Origin: Streptomyces sp. HB132
GTDB lineage: Bacteria > Actinomycetota > Actinomycetes > Streptomycetales > Streptomycetaceae
Direction: 5' to 3'
Length of the DNA: 64,000 nucleotides
Assembly: GCF_016909575.1 (NCBI RefSeq)
Contig: NZ_JAFBGA010000002.1
Location: 558,001-622,000 of the forward strand
Position numbers and translations under genes: made by a program. Shown one piece after another: positions 34,574 through 41,832 of this stretch (positions are counted from its first letter, which is position 1; the number at the start of each line of letters is the position of its first letter). The notes beneath the pieces were generated by a model. That model did no database searches. It had not been told where the DNA came from and worked only from the letters and a program-made list of their open reading frames with translations.

Positions 34574-36723
34574 CCGCCGCCGCCACGCACCCGGACCACC
34601 ACCAGGCCCCGCCCGACACCCCGGGTGCGCCCGCGCACGCCGCGTGCGGGCGGGAGCCGTTGGCGCGGCGCATCCGCCGGGGCAGGCCCGAGGACCCGCG
34701 CTGGGCCAGGCCCGCCTTCCTCGGTCTGCTGCTGGTCATCGCGTTCGCGTACCTGTGGAACCTGAGCGCTTCCGGGTACGCCAACTCGTTCTACTCCGCG
34801 GCGGTTCAGGCCGGGAGCCAGAGCTGGAAGGCCTTCTTCTTCGGCTCGCTGGACTCCGCCAACGCGATCACCGTCGACAAGCCCCCGGCCACGCTCTGGC
34901 CGATGGCCCTGTCGGTGCGGATCTTCGGCCTGAGCTCCTGGGCGATCCTCGCGCCCCAGGTGCTGATGGGCGTCGCCACGGCAGGCGTCCTGTACGCGGC
35001 CGTGCGCCGGCGCTTCAGCGCAGCCGCCGGGCTGATCACGATGGCGGTCTTCGCGCTGACGCCGGTGGCCGCGCTGATGTTCCGCTTCAACAATCCGGAC
35101 GCGCTGCTCGCGCTCCTGATGACCGTCACCGTCTACTGCGTCCTGCGTGCCCTGGAGGGCGGCCGGACGAAGTGGCTGGTCTGGGCCGGCGTGGCGGTGG
35201 GCCTCGCGTTCCTCTCGAAGACGCTGCAGGCCTTCCTGATCCTGCCGCCCCTCGCCGTGCTGTACGCGGTGTTCGCGCCGGTCCCCGTACGGAAGCGGTT
35301 CGGCCAGCTGGGGCTGGCCGCGGTGGCGCTGACCGTGTCCGGCGGCTGGTGGGTGGCGATGGTCGAGCTGTGGCCCGCCTCCTCGCGCCCGTACATCGGC
35401 GGATCGCAGAACAACTCGTTCCTGGAACTCACCTTCGGCTACAACGGACTCGGCCGGATCAACGGCGAGGAGACCGGAAGCGTCGGCGGTGGGGGCCAGG
35501 GCGGCGGCTGGGGTGAGACCGGTGTCGGCCGGATGTTCAACTCCGAGATCGGCGGCCAGATCTCGTGGCTGCTGCCCGCCGCGCTGATCCTGCTGGCCGC
35601 GGGCATCTGGCTGACCTGGCGGGCGAAGCGGACCGACACGGCCCGTGCCGCGTTCCTCGCCTGGGGCGGGCCGCTGCTGATGACGGCCTTCGTCTTCAGC
35701 TTCATGGCCGGCATCTTCCACCAGTACTACACGGTGGCCCTGGCGCCCTACGTCGCGGCGCTGGCGGGCATGGGCGTAACGGTCCTCTGGGAGGAACGGG
35801 GCAGGTGGTGGGCGGGCGCGACGCTCGGAGCGACCGTCGCGGTGACGGCCGTATGGTCGTACGTCCTGCTGGGGCGCACGCCGGACTACTTTCCGTGGCT
35901 GCGCTGGGCCGTGTTGATCGGCGGTCTCGTCGGCGCGCTGGGGCTGCTGTGCGCGGCGCGACTGGGCCGGGTGCTGGTGCTCGGCGTGGTGGGCCTCGGT
36001 CTCGCCGCCTCGCTGGCCGGCCCGGCGGCGTACACGGTCAGCACGCTGAACACCGGGCACCAGGGCTCGATCGTCACCGCGGGTCCGTCTGGCTCGAGCA
36101 TGGGCGGGCCCGGCGGGCCCGGCGGGGGCCGGGGCGGCGGTCCCGGCGGTGGTGAGGGCGGCGGTATGCGGCCCCCCGGCCAGGGCACGCGGCAGGGCGG
36201 CGGTCAGGCACCGGGCAACACGCAGGGCAACGCGCAGGCCGGCGGCTTCCCGGGCGGCGGGACACCTGGCCAGGGTCAACAGGGCCAGGGCCGGGCTCCC
36301 GGCGGTCAGCAGGGCGGTATGCCCGGCGGCGCCGGTGAGGGCGGTGGCGGCGGCATGGGCGGTCTGCTCGGCGGAGCCTCGGTCGACTCCGAGGCCGAGA
36401 CGCTGCTGAAGCAGGATGCCGACGCCTACACCTGGACCGCCGCGGCCGTCGGTTCGCAGAACGCCGCGAGTTACCAGCTCGCCACCGGTGCCCCGGTGAT
36501 GGCGATCGGCGGATTCAACGGCAGCGACCCGTCCCCGACGCTCGCGCAGTTCAAGGAGTACGTGGAGGACGGCAGGATCCACTACCTCGTCTCCGGCGGT
36601 ACGGGCGGCGGCATGGGCGGCGAGGGCACCTCGTCACAGATCTCGGCGTGGGTGGAGGAGAACTTCAAGGAGGTCACCGCGGGGAGCGCGACCTTCTACG
36701 ACCTCACCCGGCCGAAGAGCTGA
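34570..36723 (+). CDS. GT39 (ArnT/PMT-like) membrane glycosyltransferase
   Basis: 717 residues from ATG 34570. Eleven or so membrane helices (about 48-500) carry a GT39/ArnT-type core: FLGLLLVIAFAYLWNLSASG, SANAITVDKPPATLWPM with an acidic catalytic loop, and FRFNNPDALL. The enzyme is expected to move a sugar from a polyprenyl phosphate carrier to a surface acceptor. From about residue 503 a long Gly/Pro/Gln-rich linker (about 100 residues) leads to a C-terminal soluble domain (about 600-717). The GT2-GtrA gene upstream probably makes the donor. The acceptor is unknown. A 26-bp hairpin ends the operon. Confidence 0.92.
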   Translation: MTAAATHPDHHQAPPDTPGAPAHAACGREPLARRIRRGRPEDPRWARPAFLGLLLVIAFAYLWNLSASGYANSFYSAAVQAGSQSWKAFFFGSLDSANAITVDKPPATLWPMALSVRIFGLSSWAILAPQVLMGVATAGVLYAAVRRRFSAAAGLITMAVFALTPVAALMFRFNNPDALLALLMTVTVYCVLRALEGGRTKWLVWAGVAVGLAFLSKTLQAFLILPPLAVLYAVFAPVPVRKRFGQLGLAAVALTVSGGWWVAMVELWPASSRPYIGGSQNNSFLELTFGYNGLGRINGEETGSVGGGGQGGGWGETGVGRMFNSEIGGQISWLLPAALILLAAGIWLTWRAKRTDTARAAFLAWGGPLLMTAFVFSFMAGIFHQYYTVALAPYVAALAGMGVTVLWEERGRWWAGATLGATVAVTAVWSYVLLGRTPDYFPWLRWAVLIGGLVGALGLLCAARLGRVLVLGVVGLGLAASLAGPAAYTVSTLNTGHQGSIVTAGPSGSSMGGPGGPGGGRGGGPGGGEGGGMRPPGQGTRQGGGQAPGNTQGNAQAGGFPGGGTPGQGQQGQGRAPGGQQGGMPGGAGEGGGGGMGGLLGGASVDSEAETLLKQDADAYTWTAAAVGSQNAASYQLATGAPVMAIGGFNGSDPSPTLAQFKEYVEDGRIHYLVSGGTGGGMGGEGTSSQISAWVEENFKEVTAGSATFYDLTRPKS

Positions 36724-36767
36724 ACCGCGGGGACGGAGCGTCGGCGTAGGGGCGGCGGCGACAGAGC

Positions 36768-36825
36768 GCACGGCAGGGCGGTGGCCCCGGAGCGGTACGG
36801 CTCCGGGGCCACCGCCCTGCCGTGC
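36768..36825. terminator. Exceptionally long 26-bp hairpin
   Basis: Perfect arms at 36768-36793 and 36800-36825 with a 6-base loop (GGTACG), 45 bases after the GT39 gene. Palindromes this long without mismatches are unusual for a terminator. Confidence 0.9.
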
Positions 36826-36848
36826 CGGGGAGCGGTTCCGCTATTGCG

Positions 36849-36884
36849 TTGTACGGCGTACAGGAAGTGCCATACGCTGTATGG
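36849..36884 (+). promoter_or_regulatory. Two palindromic TetR operators over the MFS promoter
   Basis: TGTACGGCGTACA (36850-36862) and CCATACGCTGTATGG (36870-36884) are separate perfect inverted repeats. They overlap a likely promoter, -35 TTGTAC (36849) and -10 TACGCT (36873) with 18 bases between. The TetR gene at 38511 is the likely repressor. Confidence 0.75.
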
Positions 36885-36931
36885 CGACCCGCTCCACACA
36901 CCGTACGAGTGCACCGGAACCAGGAGTTCGC

Positions 36932-38431
36932 ATGACGGCGACCGCCGCCGAGGAGAACGACCTCGCACCCCGGACCGGCCACGCCCGGCGCTGGCTGATC
37001 CTCGGAGTCATCTGCCTCGCCCAGCTCACCGTGCTGCTCGACAACACCGTCCTGAACGTCGCGATCCCCTCCCTCACCGCCGATCTCCACGCCTCCACCG
37101 CGGACGTGCAGTGGATGATCAACGCCTACGCGCTGGTCCAGGCAGGCCTCGTGCTCACCGCGGGCAGTTCCGCCGACCGCTACGGCCGAAAGAAGATGCT
37201 GGTCACGGGTCTCGCGCTGTTCGGCGTCGGTTCGCTGGCAGCGGGTCTCGCCCAGTCCTCCGGACAGCTGATCGCCGCCCGCGCGGGCATGGGCGTCGGA
37301 GGAGCCCTGCTGATGACGACCACCCTCGCGGTGGTGGTGCAGATCTTCGACGACACCGAGCGCGTCAAGGCGATCGGCATCTGGTCCACCGTCAACTCCC
37401 TGGGCTTCGCGGCCGGTCCGCTGATCGGCGGGGCGATGCTCAACCACTTCTGGTGGGGCGCGATCTTCCTGATCAACATCCCCGTGGCGGTCATCGGCCT
37501 CATCGCGGTCCTCAGGCTCGTACCGGAGACGAAGAACCCCAGCGGCGACCGCCCCGACCTGGTGGGCGCGCTGCTGTCCACCCTCGGCATGACCTCCGTC
37601 GTGTACGCGATCATCTCCGGCCCGGAGCACGGCTGGGGGTCCGGTCCGGTGCTGCTGACCGCCTTCGCCGGGGTCGCGGTCCTCACCGGTTTCGTCCTGT
37701 GGGAGCTGCATGTCCCGCACCCCATGCTGGACATGCACTTCTTCCGCAACCAGAGGTTCACCGGCGCGGTCGCGGGCACGATCCTCGTCGCCTTCGGGAT
37801 GACGGGTTCGCTCTTCCTCCTGACCCAGCACCTCCAGTTCGTCCTCGGCTACGAGCCGCTGGAGGCCGGGCTGCGCACGGCTCCGCTCGCCCTCACCGTC
37901 GTCGCGCTCAACCTCACGGGGCTCGGTGCCCGGCTCGTGGTGAGGATGGGGACGCCGGCCGTCATCGCCACGGGGATGAGCCTGCTGGCCGCCGGGCTCG
38001 GGGCGATCGCCCTGCTCGGCGGGCGGGACTACGGCGGGATGCTGCTCGGCCTGGTCGTGATGGGGGCGGGCGTCGCGCTCGCCATGCCCGCGATGGCCAA
38101 CGCGATCATGAGTGCCATCCCGCCGGAGAAGGCGGGTGTGGGAGCCGGGGTGAACGGCACACTCGCCGAGTTCGGCAACGGGCTCGGGGTCGCCGTGCTC
38201 GGCGCCGTACTCAACTCCCGCTTCGCCGCGCTCGTTCCGGGTGCCGTCGGGGCCGCCTCACTGCCCGCCGCGCTCGCCGCCGCGGACGGAGCGGCGGACC
38301 GCGAGCGCATCACCGACGCCTTCGCCTCGGGTCTGGGGACCAGCCAACTGGTCGGCGCGGCAGCCGTCCTGGCCGGCGGACTGCTGGCCGCGGTCCTGCT
38401 GCGGAGGGCGGAGCGAACGGAGAAGTCCTGA
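36932..38431 (+). CDS. DHA2-family (14-helix) MFS drug exporter
   Basis: 499 residues from ATG 36932 (CAGGAG seven bases upstream). Proton-driven multidrug export is expected. Motifs: LDNTVLNVAIPSL in helix 1, QWMINAYALVQAG, the conserved loop 2-3 GSSADRYGRKKML, and the GIWSTVNSLGFAAGPLIGG motif C. The TetR gene follows 79 bases downstream, and a pair of palindromes overlaps the promoter, so repression and induction by a substrate are likely. Confidence 0.93.
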   Translation: MTATAAEENDLAPRTGHARRWLILGVICLAQLTVLLDNTVLNVAIPSLTADLHASTADVQWMINAYALVQAGLVLTAGSSADRYGRKKMLVTGLALFGVGSLAAGLAQSSGQLIAARAGMGVGGALLMTTTLAVVVQIFDDTERVKAIGIWSTVNSLGFAAGPLIGGAMLNHFWWGAIFLINIPVAVIGLIAVLRLVPETKNPSGDRPDLVGALLSTLGMTSVVYAIISGPEHGWGSGPVLLTAFAGVAVLTGFVLWELHVPHPMLDMHFFRNQRFTGAVAGTILVAFGMTGSLFLLTQHLQFVLGYEPLEAGLRTAPLALTVVALNLTGLGARLVVRMGTPAVIATGMSLLAAGLGAIALLGGRDYGGMLLGLVVMGAGVALAMPAMANAIMSAIPPEKAGVGAGVNGTLAEFGNGLGVAVLGAVLNSRFAALVPGAVGAASLPAALAAADGAADRERITDAFASGLGTSQLVGAAAVLAGGLLAAVLLRRAERTEKS

Positions 38432-38510
38432 GAGGCCCAGGTGACGGGCATAGCATCGGACGGGGGTGCCGGTACGCAGGAGTGCCACCGCAAGACGAGG
38501 AGCGTGCGCC

Positions 38511-39284
38511 ATGGGGTCCGCGGCAGACCGTGTGAACAACCCGTCCCGGGTCAGTGTGTGGCTGGACCGGCGGACACCCTCGCGCACCCGCAAGGCGGAT
38601 CAGCCGGCCGGCCTCGACCGCGACAGGATCACGGCGGCGACCGTCAGGCTGCTGGACGCCGACGGCCTCGCGAAGTTCTCCATGCGGCGCCTCGCAGCCG
38701 AGCTCGACGTCACGGCGATGTCCCTCTACTGGTACGTCGACACCAAGGACGACCTGCTGGAACTCGCCCTGGACACGGTCTTCGGCGAGATCCCGGCCGC
38801 ACCCGAGGACGCCGACTGGCGGGACCGGCTCCGTGAACTGGCCACCAGCTACCGCAGGATGCTGGTCCGCCACCCCTGGGTGTCGACGCTGATCGGCGGC
38901 TTCCTGAACATCGGACCGCACTCGATGCTGTTCTCGTACGCCGTCCAGGACGTCATCCGGGCCACCGGACTGCCGCCCGGGAACCGCACGGGGGCGATGT
39001 CGGCCGTCTTCCAGTTCGTGTACGGCTTCGGGGCGGTCGAAGGCCACTTCGTGCAGCGCACGGTGGAGGCCGGACTCAGCCAGGACGAGTACTTCCGGCG
39101 GGCGATGGGCACGATCCGCGCGGACCCCGAGTTCCAACGGCTCATGGAGCCCTCGGAGAGCCTGATGGACGCGCGCGGCGGGGACACGGTGGAGGAGATG
39201 CGGGAGCGGGACTTCGTGTTCGCGCTGGACCTCCTGATCGCGGGCGTCGAGGCGATGTGCGCCCGCGCGGCGCGCCACCCGTAA
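38511..39284 (+). CDS. TetR-family regulator with TetR_C domain
   Basis: 257 residues from ATG 38511, with GAGGAG about ten bases upstream. The helix-turn-helix is KFSMRRLAAELDVTAMSLYWYV (about 60-81), with a C-terminal ligand domain of TetR_C type (VFQFVYGFGAVEGHFVQ). It lies 79 bases after the DHA2 exporter gene on the same strand and is its probable repressor. A run of nine C residues (39293-39301) lies between its stop and the next gene. Confidence 0.92.
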   Translation: MGSAADRVNNPSRVSVWLDRRTPSRTRKADQPAGLDRDRITAATVRLLDADGLAKFSMRRLAAELDVTAMSLYWYVDTKDDLLELALDTVFGEIPAAPEDADWRDRLRELATSYRRMLVRHPWVSTLIGGFLNIGPHSMLFSYAVQDVIRATGLPPGNRTGAMSAVFQFVYGFGAVEGHFVQRTVEAGLSQDEYFRRAMGTIRADPEFQRLMEPSESLMDARGGDTVEEMRERDFVFALDLLIAGVEAMCARAARHP

Positions 39285-39323
39285 GCGGCGCGCCCCCCCC
39301 CTGGACCGCGTGCGCCGGTCGCC

Positions 39324-40271
39324 TCAGTAGCCGCGCCGGGTGTCCACGGCCAGCGGGGGCGTACGCCCCCCGGCCACCGCCTCCCAGCAGGCCTCGAAGT
39401 CGGCGACGACGTCCTCCTCGGCCGTGATGCCCGCCGAGTGCGACGTGATCACCGTGCGCGGCAGCCGCCAGACGCGGTCACCGGGCGCGGCGGGTTCGTC
39501 GGGCAGTACGTCGAGTACGGCGCGGCTCACCGAACCGCTGTGCAGTGCGGTCTCCAGTGCCGCCATGTCCACGGTCGCGCCACGGCCCACGTTGACGAAG
39601 GTGGCGCCCCGCATCGCGCCGAACCTGGCCGCGCCGAAGAAGTGCTCAGTGGCGCCGGTCAGGGGAAGTGCGGAAACCACCCACCGGGCGTCCGCGAGTG
39701 CCGAGGTCTCCTCCCGCGACCCGGCCCGGACCATCCGGTCGAAGCCCGCCGCCCCGGCACGGGGGGTGCGACTCACCCCGACCGTGCGCACGGAACAGGC
39801 CCGCAGCAGTCCCGCGACCTCGGAGCCGATGCGACCCGTTCCGTGCACGACGGCGGTCTGCCCGGCGGCGAGCTCGGACGGGAGGCGGCGCCACTCGGAC
39901 CTGGCGTGCTGCGCGGTGTGCTCCGGCACGGACTGGCACTCGGAGAGGACCCAGGCCAGCGTGTACTGGGCGATCCGCTCGCCCATCCGCCCCACGGTCC
40001 GCGTCAGCAGGGCCCCTTCGGGCCAGGGCCCTGCGGCGAGCAGCGCGTCCGTGCCCGCGTTGACGCTGTGGAACCACAGGAGCCGCGTGGTCCGCAGCGC
40101 TTCGGGCAGCGTGTCCCCCACGTACAGGAACGGCCCGTCGGGCTCCTCGGCGTGCGCGGGCCCGGCCAGCCGGCCGGTGATCCGTTCCAGCTCGTGGATC
40201 ACGGCGGGGCCCACGGAAGGGGAGGCGAGCAGTCGGGCCCGCGCGAGCGAGTCCGGGTGGGGCGGCTTCAT
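39324..40271 (-). CDS. D-isomer specific 2-hydroxyacid dehydrogenase
   Basis: 315 residues from ATG 40271. Rossmann domain with VVHGTGRIGSEVAGLLR (about residues 140-156), catalytic Arg in NVGRGATVDM, Glu in VLPDEPAAP and His in TSHSAGIT. The N-terminal 130 residues form the substrate domain. The substrate (glyoxylate, hydroxypyruvate or phosphoglycerate type) cannot be fixed by motif. It follows the PPOX gene by 8 bases on the same strand and is probably co-transcribed. It converges on the TetR gene. Confidence 0.91.
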   Translation of the reverse strand: MKPPHPDSLARARLLASPSVGPAVIHELERITGRLAGPAHAEEPDGPFLYVGDTLPEALRTTRLLWFHSVNAGTDALLAAGPWPEGALLTRTVGRMGERIAQYTLAWVLSECQSVPEHTAQHARSEWRRLPSELAAGQTAVVHGTGRIGSEVAGLLRACSVRTVGVSRTPRAGAAGFDRMVRAGSREETSALADARWVVSALPLTGATEHFFGAARFGAMRGATFVNVGRGATVDMAALETALHSGSVSRAVLDVLPDEPAAPGDRVWRLPRTVITSHSAGITAEEDVVADFEACWEAVAGGRTPPLAVDTRRGY

Positions 40272-40279
40272 CGGTACGG

Positions 40280-40750
40280 TCAGCTGCCGGCTGCCAGGTG
40301 GGCGGGGAAGCCCCCGGTGGCCACAGGGCTCCAGCGCTCCGGAGTGATCCGGATGATGGACTTCCCCTGCTTGAGCATCGCCGCCCGGTACTCGTCCCAG
40401 TCCGGGTGCTCGCCGGAGATGTTGCGGAAGTACTCGACGAGGGGCTCGACCGAGTCCGGCGAGTCGATCACCTCGGCCGAACCGTCGACCTGGACCCACG
40501 GCCCGTTCCAGTCGTCCGACAGGACGATCACGCTCACCCGCTCGTCCCGCTTGGCGTTACGGGTCTTGGCCCGTTCGGGGTATGTCGAGACGACGATCCG
40601 TCCGGCGTCGTCGACGCCGCAGGTGAGCGGCGAGCCCTGGGGCCTGCCGTCGGCCCGGGTGGTGAGCAGGATCGCCCGGTGCCTGGGCCGCACGAAGTCC
40701 AGCAGTTCCCCGAGCTCCACTGCGGTGTTGGTCGCGATGTTGGGTGCCAT
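40280..40750 (-). CDS. PPOX-class F420-dependent oxidoreductase
   Basis: 156 residues from ATG 40750. Split-barrel flavin/F420-binding fold: ILLTTRADGRPQGSPLTCGVDDAGRIVVST at residues 27-56, then PERAKTRNAKRDERVSVIVLSD and EHPDWDEYRAAMLKQGK. The size is typical of the family. It is first in a two-gene unit with the dehydrogenase. The substrate is unknown. Confidence 0.9.
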   Translation of the reverse strand: MAPNIATNTAVELGELLDFVRPRHRAILLTTRADGRPQGSPLTCGVDDAGRIVVSTYPERAKTRNAKRDERVSVIVLSDDWNGPWVQVDGSAEVIDSPDSVEPLVEYFRNISGEHPDWDEYRAAMLKQGKSIIRITPERWSPVATGGFPAHLAAGS

Positions 40751-40833
40751 ACGGCCAACCCTAGGGGGTGTCCGCGGAGTCCCGCCGTACGCCCGGGCGG
40801 GACGCCGGCACCCCCCAGGGCCTGCGGCCGGTC

Positions 40834-41649
40834 TCAGCCGGGGACGGAGTCGCCCTGGACCGCCTGGATGTCGAGTTCCACCCGCAGGGTCGTGCCGATC
40901 GCGGAGATACCGGCCTGCAGCACCTGGTTGTAGTTCATGGCGAAGTCGTCACGACGAAGCTCCGCCGAGGCGTGGAAGGCGGCGCGCACCCCGCCCCACG
41001 GGTCGGGGCCGGTGCCCAGGTAGCTGAGGTCGAGGTCGACGTCCCGCGCGATGCCGTGCATGGTGAGCACGCCGTGCACCGTCCAGCGGTCGGGTCCTGC
41101 CGGGGTCAGCGCACGGGAGCGGTAGGTGAGCTCCGGGAACGTGTCCACGTCCAGGAAGTCCGCCGAGCGCAGGTGCTTGTCCCGCATGGCGTTGCCCGTG
41201 TCGATGCTGGAGGAGGCGATGAACGCGTCCACCCGGGAGTGCTGGACGTTCTCGGCGATCTGGATGCGGCCGCCGAATTCCGTGAACCGGCCGTGCACGC
41301 TGGAGATCCCGAGGTGCTGTGCGACCGCCGCCACCGAGGAGTGGACCGGGTCCAGCGACCAGGTGCCCGGAGGCGGAAGTTCCACGCCGCCCTGACGGGC
41401 CAGCACCACGGCGCCGGCCTCGACCCGGCCGCTGGCCGTGACGAGTGCGGTGGACGCGGCGGGGGCGTAACCCACCGCCGTGACGATGACCGTGTACGCG
41501 CCGGCCTGCAGCAGGCCCTCGGTGCGGACCGCCCCGTTCTCGTCGGCTGCGGCCCGGAGCACCTGGGTGCCCGTCATGTCGGTCACGGTCACGACCGCGT
41601 GCTGGACCGCCCAGCCGTCCCGCGTGCGTACCTGTGCGCGAAGTCCCAT
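40834..41649 (-). CDS. YceI-like protein with N-terminal carboxypeptidase-regulatory-like domain
   Basis: 271 residues from ATG 41649. The N-terminal 85 residues form a CarboxypepD_reg/CnaB-like beta-sandwich (VTVTDMTGTQVLRAAADENGAVRTEGLLQAGAYTVIVTAVGYAP). The rest is a YceI lipocalin-like domain: WSLDPVHSSVAAVAQHLGISSVHGRF and TYRSRALTP, with the usual isoprenoid-binding cavity. There is no signal peptide, so it is probably cytosolic, unlike most YceI proteins. The same beta-sandwich is found three times in the exporter encoded upstream, which suggests shared origin. Confidence 0.88.
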   Translation of the reverse strand: MGLRAQVRTRDGWAVQHAVVTVTDMTGTQVLRAAADENGAVRTEGLLQAGAYTVIVTAVGYAPAASTALVTASGRVEAGAVVLARQGGVELPPPGTWSLDPVHSSVAAVAQHLGISSVHGRFTEFGGRIQIAENVQHSRVDAFIASSSIDTGNAMRDKHLRSADFLDVDTFPELTYRSRALTPAGPDRWTVHGVLTMHGIARDVDLDLSYLGTGPDPWGGVRAAFHASAELRRDDFAMNYNQVLQAGISAIGTTLRVELDIQAVQGDSVPG

Positions 41650-41701
41650 CCCGTGTTCTCTCCTTGCTCAAATCACTCGTGAAGCCGCGACTCGATGAGT
41701 C

Positions 41702-41759
41702 GGGCCCCGGGGCGGGACCGGCAGGCCGTCCCCTGCCTGCCGTTCCCGCCCCGGGGCCC
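41702..41759 (-). terminator. Terminator of the MarR/MFS operon
   Basis: 16-bp outer arms (41702-41717 and 41744-41759) continue after one mismatch into an 8-bp inner stem (41719-41726 and 41735-41742), giving a stem of about 25 bp. It stands between the exporter stop (41833) and the YceI gene. Confidence 0.9.
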
Positions 41760-41832
41760 ATTTCCGCCGACGGCCACAGCCTCTCCGCTCGAAGCGCTGT
41801 ACCGCCAGGGGTCTTTGTGAATCTTCCGGTTC

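Noticed and set aside
39293..39301. Run of nine C residues as a slippage or phase-variable site
   Set aside because: It lies between two stop codons of convergent genes, outside any promoter or coding sequence, so no effect is expected.
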